From Nemophila menziesii (Eukaryota > Streptophyta > Magnoliopsida > Boraginales > Hydrophyllaceae): a stretch of DNA of 64,000 nt. Made by a program: the position numbers and the translations under genes. A model generated the notes under the pieces. That model had not been told where the DNA came from, made no database searches, and saw only the letters and a list, made by a program, of their open reading frames with translations. The stretch is taken from positions 4,819,441 through 4,883,440 of the forward strand of contig JARWIR010000016.1 in assembly GCA_029959085.1 (NCBI GenBank), given 5' to 3'. Below, piece by piece: positions 1 to 10,869 of the stretch; the first letter of the stretch is position 1; each line of letters begins with the position of its first letter.

Positions 1-74
1 GATCCATGAATTGTTGTACTGGTATATAACAAGTCTGTGTTGGAATTTTCTCTTGATAGGGGGGAAATCTCCAT
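1..74 (-). CDS. 5' end of a gag-like ORF of an LTR retroelement, cut by the window edge
   Basis: An ATG at 74 (minus strand) opens a frame that runs off the window at base 1 after 24 codons; it begins MEISPLSREN. The leader before it (about 75-175) resembles the leader before the ORF of the complete LTR element at 24093-31406: both have a T-rich stretch containing CAGTTTTACG followed by TTTGTTTTGTTTT. I therefore take it as the same kind of element, with its first ORF starting here. The product cannot be judged from 24 residues. Confidence 0.4.
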   Translation of the reverse strand, partial: MEISPLSRENSNTDLLYTSTTIHG

Positions 75-175
75 ACCTAAGGAAAAACCTGAAAAGAGAC
101 TAAAACAAAACAAACGTAAAACTGAAAACAACTAAAACTACCAACCTAAATTAAACACAAAATAAAATAACCGCT

Positions 176-450
176 ATAAATCCCCGGCAGCGGCGCCAAA
201 AACTTGGTGGTGCTGTTGGGGTTTTAAAATCGATCAAATCACAATAGAATAACTATAATAAATCCCCGGCAGCGGCGCCAAAAACTTGGTGGTGCTGCTG
301 GGGTTTTAAAATCGATCAAATCACAATAGAATAACTATAATAAATCCCCGGCAGCGGCGCCAAAAACTTGGTGGTGCTGCTGGTGTTTTAAAATCGATCA
401 AATCACAGTAGAATAACTATAATAAATCCCCGGCAGCGGCGCCAAAAACT
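176..450 (-). repeat. Four tandem 82-bp units, each with a retroelement primer-binding site
   Basis: The 18-mer TGGCGCCGCTGCCGGGGA (minus strand) occurs four times, with its CCCCGG starting at 182, 264, 346 and 428, exactly 82 bp apart. It differs at one base from the complement of the plant tRNA-Asp 3' end, the primer used by Tat/Athila-type elements. Each unit also holds AAAAACTTGGTGG, the LTR-proximal junction, then about 45 bp of AT-rich spacer. Only the copy at 428 abuts the LTR that starts at 451. Confidence 0.85.
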
Positions 451-719
451 TGGTGGGTCCTTGTGTGTTATAAAATAATGAAATAAAAGCAACGGAATAA
501 AGGATCCACAGACCGCAAGTGTACGGGTCGTACCAAGTAATAGATAAGTAAATCGGGATTATCGTCTCCATAGAGATTTAAGAAGTTATTCTAAATTCAT
601 GTTCAATATTAGAATAGATAGTTTTAATTGCAAAAGATAAAAAGATAAATAATAAAGGTGTTTGTTTTCTAATTCACTATGTAATAAAATAAACAATAAA
701 TAATAAATAATTATGCAAG

Positions 720-1230
720 TTAGATAAGGACATCAGACCCTCCGTTTCTTGCTGAGCAACCAAATCCCACATTCCAAGCGCAAGGCCCATCCCACCTTTC
801 CTCTATGGCGCCTCTGACCAATCTCCACCCTAAAAGAAAGAGTACGAAACTAATCAGGAAACATTGTGAATCGAAAGGGAACTCACAATTGTCTGCCATG
901 GCCATCGAGATGTAAACGATGTGATGAAACCCAATCATCGGGATACATGTTCCCCTGCTTCCTTCTCCTCCGATTGTAATCGAGAGATGCTGTTTCATGT
1001 TGGTTTGAATCAAACCAGTTCCATCTGAAGACTCACTCATGATTAAATATTTAACATGCTTTGATTATTTCTTATCGAGAAATTGAGATGTAGAGATTGA
1101 AAAAAGGATAAGAATGTTAGGACGGTGTTTGTGGATTAGGAGATAGAGAGTCCAGAGAAACGGTCACGTTTTCTCTCTCCCCTATATTGTGCCTCTAGAA
1201 GGATGAGTGTTTATACCATTATATTATGAG
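720..1230 (-). pseudogene. Captured gene 5' end (promoter and first exons), product unknown
   Basis: On the minus strand a TATA-like TATAAACAC lies at about 1208-1216, followed by a pyrimidine-rich leader and an ATG at 1040. Exon 1 (1040-887) is in a good donor context (AATT|GTGAGT). A short intron 886-830 would end in CTTTTAG, and exon 2 continues in frame to a stop at 720. Reading through without splicing is also open, giving 106 residues. I do not recognise the protein. The fragment stops exactly where LTR-like sequence resumes (about 719), so it appears to be a truncated gene carried into the LTR. Confidence 0.45.
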
Positions 1231-1930
1231 TGAAATTTAAAAGTAGTGTAATGTTTGACAACGAAAAAAAATTAACATCTTTTAAAGTTATTTTAGATTT
1301 AAAAAATGAAACATTCATCAATTTTTTATTGGTCAATTTTATAATTTTGTAAGTTTTTGTTAATACATTTTTTTGTTTCTTATATATATAAATTTAATCT
1401 TTGTTCTTGTGTTCAAATATAAAAAAAATTACTTAAAAAAATTACAAATTCTTTTATTCAATAGTAGAGTTTTTTTCGAAAATAAAACGATATTTTCTCC
1501 TAAAATTTTACCAAAAGATTTGAATTAATTTTATTGGCGTGTTTTTTTTTTGTTTTTGCTTTTGTTAAATAATTTGATGATATACATTAAAAAAGGCAAT
1601 CAACCACAAGTAATCGTTGCGAATTGCGGAACTACGATACATGTACCGCCATCACCGCTATCAATACCACCATGAAGTTTCGAACCACCCATACTTGGAT
1701 GATCACAACCCATTAACACCACAACCTCCGTCATTAACGCTACCAACACCACCACCATCACGATCTTTTACTCTGTCTGGAAAAGATTGTTTCCATTGGT
1801 GGGTGGTGTGGATTTATTTTGTGAGGGGTGACGATTTCCAAATTTAAGGTGTGTGTGCGTGTGTGCGTGCTCTTAAGAGCTTCATTGGTAGTGGTCATGG
1901 ATGTTGATAAACCCAAATCACCTTTTAACC
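1231..1930. other. AT-rich rest of the insertion within the first LTR
   Basis: Positions 1231-1600 are A/T runs with no coding signal. Positions 1610-1850 are richer in C and hold CCACCA/ACCACC runs and a 76-codon frame (1617-1847) of low complexity, which I do not treat as a gene. A GTGTGTGCG run follows at 1851-1870. No terminal inverted repeats or target duplication were found for the insertion, so the element type is unknown. Confidence 0.4.
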
Positions 1931-3045
1931 AGTCAGTGATCTAAGTAATCGATTAACAATTTAACTTGATATCTCACAGTGTCACACATCCATCATCAAT
2001 AATTGGCCAGCCAACACTAGAGAAAGAATACTGACTATGCAATTGTCGAGATTCCAATTTCCTCCTAACTCCCCTCTAGGTAGCTTAGGAGGCTACCTAA
2101 CACCACTAGAGATCTCTTCCGAGTGATCTCTATGTGATGATTGATGCAAAAGTTTCTTACCTTATTAGCTTTCAGGCTAGTCAAGCTCGTCAAGATCGCT
2201 AACACACATCGGACGCTTATGTATTGTTTTTCGTAACCCGACTCCACTCCCTCCCGTTAGGGCGACAGTCCTAACTAGTAAGGGTAACCCTATACTTGGA
2301 CAAAGTAAGGGTTGAAATTGATAGTCAATTACATGCTCAAAACAATGAATTAACAATTCGTTTCAATTATGTAATCCCAAATTCAATAAAGCAGAAGTAA
2401 TCAATTATAGGTTCTTACATATAACGATTATTAAGCTATGAGAATTTAGTTCATAAAGAAATAATTAAAATAAGCCATTAAAAGTACAATATTCATGTTA
2501 GAATGAAAAACAAAATAAAATTACACGTATAAGTGATAAGGAATGATGATAGATAAAGGTAGAATGGCATAAAAACTTCCATTCTTATTCTCCAGTTCTT
2601 CTCCAGGAGTGTCTAGTTATTTCCAAAGTTGTCTAACCCTTATTTTGATCTAAAACTCAAATACGTTTTATTTCCACAACGTTTTTGGGATTGTGGGCCC
2701 TTTTTCAATGGTCCAACTCAACCAAAAAACGTTTCCAATGGTGTGTGGACTAGTTCAAGCCACAACAACTGCAACTTTAATAACTCTTTCATCTTAACTC
2801 TAAATTACAAACTGTCACCTCTCACGCGCTCCCGACTTCAAGTGCTCCCATGAAATACAAGGAGATGTGGTGACTCTAGTAAGTCGATTTCCAAGATTTG
2901 CCGGTAAACGCTTCAACTGTCCAGAAATGGTCAAATTGTCCTTTAAGACCGTGACTTTGAGATAAATCTTGTTTTCTTGACTTCTTATCATTTTCTAGGG
3001 ATATCTTAGCATCCGAGTATCTAAGAGTTGCACACTTAACACACA

Positions 3046-4560
3046 TTTGACCGATATACCGGCCCATGGGTGGCATATGCCAGTGCGCAAAAAGGGTCAT
3101 GACGGTAGGTGCCACAATTTGAGGTTAGATTCTTGAAGAGCTTAAGCGGCATGCCGACCCCCTAGGCGGCATTGCTGACCCACCTTCTGTATCGACATTC
3201 GCGACAAACTATGTAACGGTCCAAAGAGAGAACAGTGGAGCATCACACATGCCCCATGGGTGGCATGCCAGTGCGAGACGCGAACAACTCAATAAGAAGA
3301 TGCCAACTCATAAACCTTAAGATTTCTTCTTCTCCAAGCATCCAAACTCCATTAAAGCCTCACCAAACCTTCATCACACATGAAAATAACACCAAATCAC
3401 CATAACTTCATATCCAAATCCATCCTTACACTCCTACAAACAATGTTTACCCACCCAAATCTTTCCAAAACACCTTGAAAAAATCCAAAATTTTCCAATT
3501 TTTTTCCCAATTTTTCATAAATCATTCTTATCCAAGAAAGATTCCATCATACCCGCATAAAGAATCATCATCCTTAAACCTTTCATAACCCAAATAAGAC
3601 CTTATTCACCATAAAACAAGGGTAATTCCAATAGTGGTGTAACTTTGAGTTGGAGGTCAAAAGAGACGACGAAAAGAATGAAGACACAATCAAGTGTTGG
3701 GAAGATGGAGAAGAATCAAAGCAAGGTATTTGGTGAGATCAAGAAGAACACCTTCATGCAAGAGAGTATTCAAGAATGAAATTGGAGAAGGAAAGAATAA
3801 AATATCTCTAAATTTGGGTGATTGATTGGGATGAAGCACACTAGAAGGTAAGTAAAAATATGAATGTTGGCGATACAAGATGTTTACATGCAAAAGAAGC
3901 ACTGCAACCTAGGGTATTTATCATGCGAGGCAATAGCCTCGAGAGTATGTTTTCTTTTTTCCTTACCATCTTTAATTACTTGCAATATATATGATAGTTT
4001 TTAATTTTCGTCGAGTCTGTCCCGAGTCCTAGGAACACGGCTCATTTTTTAGTTGGGGTGTAGGGTTTCATTGTACCTCATCTCAATTTTATGTGCTTTA
4101 ATACTTTTTAGGTAAAAGTGAATTTTTTTAGAGATGGAATTAGATGTTGAATGTGTATAGTGGCCTAAAAGCGTAAGCTTTACTGAATTAGATATAGAAG
4201 AATTTTTTTTATGAACTAGTTATATTGTATGCTTTGAAGTATGAACATAAAAACACTCCTTAAAAGTAAAGAAATGATAGTAAGAAATGCAGTAGAAGTA
4301 AGTTTGATCTTAGGGAGCCTCGAGGGGTGTGTAGGCCTTGAGATATGAGCTAGTTGATAAACCTATATAATGAACGTGCTAGAGGTGAGAAAGTAACAAA
4401 ATTGTATAGTTCAGAAAGTGATTAAGGTAGTTCTTTGATAAGCCTTTGTTGCCTTTTAGCATGTTTTCCCAATTTAATTGAATTATTATCCATCTCAGCT
4501 CCTTCTAGCCTTTCTAAAATCTTTTATTAGCCATGTTACAAGCCATACCCCTTATATTAT
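3046..4560. other. Intergenic or decayed repeat sequence
   Basis: No convincing gene. A 15-base block CCCATGGGTGGCAT occurs twice (about 3063 and 3252), each followed by GCCAGTGCG, suggesting a decayed direct repeat. Positions 3300-3700 are A/C-rich, and 3700-3900 are purine-rich on the plus strand. The stretch may be old LTR-element sequence; I cannot assign it to a family. Confidence 0.4.
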
Positions 4561-4562
4561 AG

Positions 4563-4921
4563 GACTTCTCCATATGACCGCACTCGAATCGCGCTGCTAA
4601 GACAACCGTTTTAGAGCTTGAGTTTGGGGTGGTGGGATACGACTACGAGAAAAAATCTCTAATACCTCTATTTTAAAGTTTTTTTATAACTTATGTAAAT
4701 TGTATAGTTTCCTAAAAATGATGAGCACCAAGAACATATGACCGCACTGACTTCTCCATATGACCGCACTCGAATCGCGCTGCTAAGACAACCGTTTTAG
4801 AGCTTGAGTTTGGGGTGGTGGGATACGACTACGAGAAAAAATCTCTAATACCTCTATTTTAAAGTTTTTTATAACTTATGTAAATTGTATAGTTTCCTAA
4901 AAATGATGAGCACCAAGAACA
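4563..4921. repeat. Tandem duplication, period 186 bp
   Basis: The block starting GACTTCTCCATATGACCG at 4563 is repeated from 4749 almost base for base, up to GCACCAAGAACAT (about 4735 and 4921). Copy 2 lacks one T in a T run. The bases joining the copies (ATGACCGCACT) repeat the start of the unit. Near-identity suggests a recent duplication. No coding frame is conserved. Confidence 0.9.
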
Positions 4922-5258
4922 TAAACATAAACTGTAGAAAAGTATATGATACGAGATATATTGTGGTTTGACTAAGACTACATCCACTAGTAGATTCTTC
5001 AGATTACAAGGTTACAACCATAATGTCTCAAATCAATATCAAAGAGAACACTAAATATCTGAGCCATAAAATTTCTCAATTCTGACACAAGGTACTTATT
5101 AGATCGAATAAGTATATCGGGTCTAATAAGAAATCCAATAAACCCAAGATAAGCACCAAACCCTAACCAACTATGTTGACTAATATGTTATGAATCAAGA
5201 TAATTCTATAAAAAACATAATTTACTATCACTATTAAAAGATTTTCTATCATATTACA

Positions 5259-7238
5259 TAGGGCTGCACAAGGGTGACCCAAACCCGCCCAACCGAAAAA
5301 ACCGACCCAAAATCGGCCCGAAAAAACCCAAACCGAGCCCCACCCGAACCCATTGGGCCAAAAAAAATAAGTATTTGGGTATTGGGTCGGACTGTGGGTT
5401 TGGCTTTGCCAAACCCGCGGTTACCCGCACCCGACCCGAAACAGTTTTTTTTTTTTTTTTATATAATAAGATATTGCAGCGTATTCCATACGCTGCTTTT
5501 GTTTTCGTTGCTTTCCACTCTTCATTACACGAAGGGTCATTTGACCCCTCTCTCATTCCAATCACTGCGTTCTCTCTCTCTCAAACCGCCTTCTCTCTGT
5601 CTCTCTCCATGGCTCTCGAAAACCCTAAACTTCTAGCCCTGCATCTTCCCCATCCCCGTCTAATCCCGCCGATTAAAAAGTGCGGTATTGTATCATGGTT
5701 AACTTGTTCGATTGTTTATATGCCGGTTTACTAGATGAGAAGAAGGGTTTAGAGGAGGCCTCTAAAAGGGTTAATCTCGGCTTTGTTTTTCTTAAATCAA
5801 AACCCCCTTTTATCAGGTATTAATAACCCTAATCCTTCTGTATTTTTAAGCCGATGTGTTCTCTAATTAATAGCTTGATTATTGTTGTTGTTTATGAAAA
5901 GAAAAACCCCTTTTAGTTTCGTATATTAATTATTGTATCTGGGTTGTTGATTTTGAAACTGATTTTCGGTTGGTTGATTTTGAACTTTGTATTACGTTTG
6001 ATTTTGGGTATGAGACTGTGATTTATTGTTAATGGATTGTTTTGTAACCCCGTATTTGTTTGTTTTTGAACTGATTTTTGGTTGGTTGATTTTGAACTTT
6101 GTTATTACGTTTGATTATGAATATGAGTTGATTATGAGTATGAGACTATGATTATTGTTACTGGATTGTTTTTATAATGCAAATATGATAATTATAAATC
6201 GAAACATTGATTTCTAATGTCTCTGTATGTTGCCTACTTGCATGTATTCAAAACAATGAGATGAATTGGTGATGGATTTGAATGCTTAAAGTTAATGCTT
6301 TGTTTCTTATGCCAATTTCAGGTATTACTCCCTAACACTTTCTATTTTTTCAATAATACAGTTATAGATAATTAGATAAAACTTCAATTGATCTTAACTT
6401 TTTTGTCTTTTCTTCTCTTTTACAGGTTATGTTGGATTGTATGAGTTGAGTGTGACCTAACAGTCGACTTTAACACATTTGTAACCCATAACCTTAAGGT
6501 ATAATGAATCTTTTCGAATCTTACAAGTTATTAGATTTTCAATTTAATAATGTTTGCATCTCCCATATTCCCACCCCATGATTACACCTCAATATAACTA
6601 TGTGTAATTGTGTATGATCCATTGTGGAATATAAGGTTGAGTTGGCAACTAATTAATTGAATCTTTAGTAACTTGTAATTTTCAAAAGAGGTCCCTTGTC
6701 CCTAAAATGTCCCTAAGATTATAAAAGGCCAATGAAGATATTAAATCTGAGGCTAAATGTTAAGCCAATGATGAAACCAAATCTGAGGCTAACTATATTT
6801 AACAATTTTTTCTCTTCTGTGATGCAAATTTACAGGTTTTATGTTGGATTTGAAGTTCTTTTTGGAGTCACTAAAGGATTTACACCTCTGTTGTACAATA
6901 TCTTTGCTATGCACAATTTAGATTGCAAATTTTCAATGTTTTGTAATTTTATAAGTGGTTCAATATTGTAATAGTAATGTAGTGCTGTTTTATATAAAAA
7001 AACTATTGTAATTTCAATAACTTACTGTTTTTAGAAAGTTACTAGATTTTAGTTACTTTTTTTGAAAAATTTCTATTGTTAGAACATAACCGAACCCGAC
7101 CCTAACCCGTCCTACCCAACCCGCACAGTTTCAATAAAAAATATTGGTTATTGGGTTTAAGAAAATGAAAACCGAAAATTAGGGTTGGGTATTGGGTTTA
7201 CCCCTACGGGTCGGTTAACCGACCCGTGTGCTGCCCTA
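5259..7238. mobile_element. hAT-type non-autonomous element with captured gene sequence
   Basis: The ends form terminal inverted repeats: TAGGGCTGCACA on the left and TGTGCTGCCCTA on the right, each followed inward by ACCC/GGGT-rich subterminal repeats typical of hAT elements. A perfect 8-bp target duplication ATATTACA lies at 5251-5258 and 7239-7246. The element is 1980 bp, encodes no transposase, and carries what looks like a plant gene 5' end. Later interior sequence (5820-7080) is T-rich and intron-like. Confidence 0.88.
5480..5816 (+). pseudogene. Gene 5' exon inside the hAT element, product unknown
   Basis: A TC-rich leader (5560-5608) precedes two possible starts. The ATG at 5610 opens a frame MALENPKLLALHL that ends at 5734. 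The ATG at 5695 opens a 40-codon frame MVNLFDCLYAGLLDEKKG that ends in a splice-donor context (TTTATCAG|GTATTAAT) at 5816. The exon-then-intron layout looks like a host gene 5' end captured by the transposon. The protein is not recognised and no complete downstream exon set was found. Confidence 0.4.
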
Positions 7239-7247
7239 ATATTACAC

Positions 7248-7348
<101 letters not shown>

Positions 7349-7360
7349 GTAAGCCTTTTA

Positions 7361-7468
7361 TATGGCACACTTAAGGCTCGATATGGACTCGAGGGTTTCA
7401 ATCCAATTTGTTCATATGGCACACTTAAGGCTCGATATGGACTCGAGTGTTTCAATCCAATTTGTTCG
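7361..7468. repeat. 54-bp tandem direct repeat, two copies
   Basis: TATGGCACACTTAAGGCTCG starts at 7361 and again at 7415. The two 54-bp units differ at only one or two positions (GAGGG versus GAGTG). No protein is supported. Confidence 0.9.
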
Positions 7469-7619
7469 TTTCTTAATAAGATCAATCGATATTATCAAAA
7501 TTGACAATTAAATTGTAGATAAGGTTTATGTTTTCCCTAAGTATTTATAACCAAAGTTGTAATTTCTCACTTAAATAAATATAAGAAATGAACCATTTAT
7601 TTTAATAAACTTGTATATT

Positions 7620-7734
7620 TTTTTTTGTTACATAGGAGAGCCACTTTGGACTCGGAATCAATGACTCGGTTCGAACCTGCACCACTAGATTGGTAGACCA
7701 AGACCCTGGCCAGTAAACTAGTCCCATCTGGTTT
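7620..7734 (-). mobile_element. tRNA-derived SINE, about 115 bp, complete
   Basis: On the minus strand a tRNA-like head has an A box in GGGACTAGTTTACTGG and a B box GGTTCGAACC, ends in GTGGCTCTCC, and has a poly(A) tail (T run on the plus strand). A 13-bp target duplication AAACTTGTATATT flanks it at 7607-7619 and 7735-7747. It is the same family as the SINEs at 10691 and 18734, which share the GTGGCTCTCC 3' end. Confidence 0.88.
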
Positions 7735-7747
7735 AAACTTGTATATT

Positions 7748-8268
7748 CTTCAACATATTGGATTTGTATTATGGAAAATATACAGTATTAATATTTACTC
7801 TTCTAATATTATTGGTATCGTGGTTACTCATAGTTGAAACTTGAGAATAGTATCTCAACCACATTAATTTGAAAAAGAAAAAAACACATTAATAATGTTT
7901 TTGTCAATTAGTTAATAAACAAGTATTCATTTATCCAACTCAACCAAAAAGTAAAAAAGATATCCATCTTTTCTTGCCAGGATAAAAGAAAAATATCCAT
8001 CCACGAAACTAGGCTTGTAACACAAAATAATCCTTAAATCATGGAGTGTCGCATACATTAGACGGCTATAATAATTCAAGGTTATCTTCTCCTACAAAAT
8101 AGGAACTAAATAATCATATATAATTTGCCTAAATCAGATATTAAAATCTGACTTGAAAAACTACACGCTGGTCGAGGTCTTCCATCCCTCAGTTGTCCAA
8201 ACCTGGCTTATGTTTTAATTATTAGAAATTTACATCTAATTAATTAATAACATAAAGTCAGGTATATA
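7748..8268. other. AT-rich 5' flank of the peptide gene
   Basis: No gene seen. TATA-like strings lie at 8116-8121 (ATATATAA) and 8262-8268. The second abuts the start codon and is too close to serve as its TATA box, so the first is the likelier promoter element. Confidence 0.35.
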
Positions 8269-8511
8269 ATGGCCACAAAATTAGTTACTAATATTACAAC
8301 ATTTATGATAATAATGTCGTTATTGGTAACCATTTCAGTAGCTAGAAAGCATAAAACTGGACATGAAGACTGCATGGTGGAATGTTACCCTCAGTGCATG
8401 CGAATTAAGATTTTCAATTTATCTGAATGTATTAAAGAATGTAACCATGCTTGTGGGTTTGTCAAGCTTCCTGATCAGCCAAGAACCAGATATATTATGC
8501 CTGGACTTTAG
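8269..8511 (+). CDS. Small secreted six-cysteine peptide
   Basis: An 80-residue intact ORF. Residues 1-25 form a hydrophobic signal peptide with a likely cut after SVA (residue 25). The mature part of about 55 residues has six cysteines at 35, 39, 43, 54, 58 and 62, spaced C-x3-C-x3-C-x10-C-x3-C-x3-C. Two CxxxC-type helices facing each other are the layout of hairpinin- or thionin-like plant defence peptides. The exact family is not recognised and a defence or signalling role is inference. The stop is followed by an AT-rich tail with no obvious intron. The gene sits between transposons, but the frame is undamaged. Confidence 0.6.
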   Translation: MATKLVTNITTFMIIMSLLVTISVARKHKTGHEDCMVECYPQCMRIKIFNLSECIKECNHACGFVKLPDQPRTRYIMPGL

Positions 8512-9192
8512 CAAGAGGATGATTTTTTTTTTCAATTAATCACGTATTTTTGTTAAATTAGGACAAGTTTGTGGTTAATTGTTTGGTTTATTTATTGCCT
8601 CACATTTTGTTACAGAAATTCAAGGCGACAACCATTCATAACATATTTTTGTTAGTTTGGGCCTTTGGGGTATATTGTTGTAGTTTTATTTAGTTTAGAT
8701 CCTTAGGATATATTCTCTTTTCTAGGAGAAATATCCATTTCTTAAAATTTTGAGACTGTGATAGAAATGAACTTTCTATTAGTGTGAGGTCTCTTTTAAA
8801 TATTATAATTATATATATAAAAAGTAAAAAAACTTCATATGATGTTTATCAAAACTAAATTTGTATTATTATTAACATGGTAGGATACTTTATACTAATA
8901 AGAAAAATTAAATTAAAATCTTATGAAGGTATTCTAACAATATTAATTGAAAATTAACATGAAGTTATGAATCCATGTATAAAGGAATTCTAACAATATT
9001 AATTTAGAAAAAATAAATTTAAACAAAATAAACAAATAATTTTTGAAATAAAAATAAACTAAACCAAATACAAAAAACAGGATGCATTTTGTACAAACAA
9101 TTACATAAACTATAGACCAATTAAGTAAAATATACCCTTATGTAATAAAGAATAAAAGTCTCATATAATTGAGATGACATGAATATGAAAGA
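8512..9192. other. AT-rich intergenic sequence
   Basis: Contains the presumptive 3' UTR of the peptide gene and long A/T runs. A short direct repeat GGAATTCTAACAATATTAAT-like block occurs twice, near 8927 and 8982. No gene or RNA feature was seen. Confidence 0.4.
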
Positions 9193-9200
9193 ACTAAGAG

Positions 9201-10154
9201 TAGGGATGGCAACGGATCGGATTTTTGCAAAAAAATGCAAAACCATGTCCATATCCATTTAATTTATCAAAAACCAAACCCTAACGGATTTAACCATCGG
9301 ATTTACTTTTTCAAAACCATATCCGAATAATTCGGATTCGGTTTTTTAAACGGTTTTTCGGATTTTAACCATAACCCGGCTCGCAAGACGTCCCTCTCGC
9401 AGTAAGATTCCTGACCTCGCCTCGCTCTTGTGACATGCCAAACTATAACTCTCTAAATATATTGAAAATATTGAAACAAGATTACAAATACATGAAAAAT
9501 CTCCAATATATAAAATATTATGTTGATCTTTAATTAAATAACGTTTTTGTTACTTCTTTTGTTAATTCTAATATTTAAATTTTAGTTTTGAGATATGAAA
9601 ATACTTTTTTATCTATATTATTATAAAATATACAAAAATAGATGATAATAAACGGGTTTTTGGTTATTCGGTTTTATTTTTATCTAAAATTTTAACCTAA
9701 AGGATTTAACCATCAGTTACATTTTTCAGAACCATAACCTAACGGTTTCATCCATGGTTGCATAATCGATTTTTAATCGGTTCAAATTTTCATCGATTTT
9801 GATTTTAAACCATAACCATTTCCATCCTTATCTATAGTTGGGTTGAGACTTTTGGTCGTTCGGTAATTAAAAATAAAAAAAATATAAGAAAGATGGACTT
9901 CAAAATATAAAAATACATGGATTTTAGCCTTTAGTAGGTAAAATAAAATCAGATTTACATATATATATATATAAAACGGATTTTCGGGTTTTCGGGTTTT
10001 TTTTAATCTAAAACCATAACCTAATGGTTTTAACCATCGGTTTCACTTTTTAAAACCAAACCCTAACGGATTTAACCACGGTTTCATAATCGGTTTTTAT
10101 TCGGTTCGGTAATCCGTCGGTTTCGGATTAAAACCGTAACCACTGCCATCCCTA
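9201..10154. mobile_element. hAT-type non-autonomous element, 954 bp
   Basis: Terminal inverted repeats are TAGGGATGGCAACGG at the left and CCACTGCCATCCCTA at the right. A perfect 8-bp target duplication ACTAAGAG lies at 9193-9200 and 10155-10162. Inside, CGGATTTAACC and its complement recur many times (subterminal repeats typical of hAT elements). No transposase frame is present. Its right end abuts sequence with a tRNA-like B box (GGTTCGAACCC), so it may have inserted into a SINE. Confidence 0.9.
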
Positions 10155-10162
10155 ACTAAGAG

Positions 10163-10310
10163 GTACAGGGTTCGAACCCTTAAGGTGGAAGAAAGTTAAA
10201 AAAATAAGGTTGTTGGCCAGGGCTCTATTGTCTCATCCATGAGGTCCAAAGTTCGAATCCCGAAGGTAGAAGAAAGTTAAAAGAAGGTTGTTGGCTATGC
10301 TAGGATTTTA
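10163..10310 (+). repeat. Two diverged tRNA-like (SINE-derived) segments in tandem
   Basis: GGTTCGAACCC (about 10169) and GTTCGAATCCC (about 10251) are B-box-like. Each is followed by AAGGTRGAAGAAAGTTAAAA. This suggests two decayed copies of a tRNA-derived SINE different from the one at 7620. No complete cloverleaf is visible, so these are not tRNA genes. Confidence 0.45.
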
Positions 10311-10690
10311 TTAATTGAGAAGATTTGTAATAGCTAGTCTAAAAAAAGTGTAAAAAAAACTAACTTGACGTTAGAGCTTCATATATAGTTTGATTGCCGA
10401 TCGAAAAAAAAGAAAAAAAAAATGAAAGAACTCATAACTACTAAATATCATTTTCTAAATCCTTTAAAAAAAAATTCACTCGTCTCATAACTCTACAAAA
10501 CTTCGATATATTAACATATATTATATCGCTCGATTTGAGAAACCGCGACAGTAACCTGCTTTTTTGAAATAGTTTAAATAAGTAATATGTATTACAAATA
10601 TGAATCATGTATAACGTATGAGAAATTTTACCACGTGATTGTAGTCCCATCTAACCAAAAATTGTGTCGTAGTAACAACATCGTATATTA

Positions 10691-10808
10691 ATTTGTTACA
10701 TTGGAGAGCCACTTTTAGACTCGGTTTCATTGACACGATTCAAGCTTGTACCGCCTAGAAGGATAACCAAGACTCTAGTCAGTTGAGCTAACCCAAATTG
10801 GTTAGAGA
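10691..10808 (-). mobile_element. tRNA-derived SINE, about 118 bp, complete
   Basis: Same family as the copy at 7620: minus-strand head with an A box near TTAGCTCAACTGACTAG, a degenerate B box, and the GTGGCTCTCC 3' end. A 17-bp perfect target duplication AACAACATCGTATATTA flanks it at 10674-10690 and 10809-10825. Confidence 0.88.
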
Positions 10809-10869
10809 AACAACATCGTATATTAGTTATCATATATTAACAAAGTTTGAATATGATGTAATTATTAAT

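Larger units (their letters stand above)
451..3045 (-). mobile_element. Diverged 5' LTR of a minus-strand retroelement, interrupted by an insertion
   Basis: The LTR starts TGGTGGGTCC directly beside the primer-binding site. Positions 451-718 and about 1930-3045 align, with many differences, to the LTRs at 24093-25674 and 29825-31406. Shared landmarks are the ACCGCAAGTGTACGG block near 513 and a block of inverted splice/terminator-like motifs near 2040-2200. The segment about 719-1930 has no counterpart there and is an insertion carrying gene sequence. The outer end TGATGTCTCC was not found, so the LTR is truncated or altered near 3045. Confidence 0.65.

Noticed and set aside
176..450. Regular repeats with spacers, superficially like a CRISPR array
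   Set aside because: The repeat is a tRNA-primer site plus LTR junction, the spacers are themselves repeated, and the genome is a plant nuclear one.
1617..1847. 76-codon His/Pro/Thr-rich frame as a gene
   Set aside because: Low complexity with no domain; lies in an unclassified insertion.
5274..5636. Overlapping Pro/Arg-rich and Gly-rich frames at the hAT left end
   Set aside because: They come from ACCC-type subterminal repeats and a T run, not a protein.
10163..10260. Possible tRNA genes from GGTTCGAACC-type B boxes
   Set aside because: No acceptor stem or full cloverleaf; similar boxes at 7620, 10691 and 18734 belong to SINEs with target duplications and A tails.
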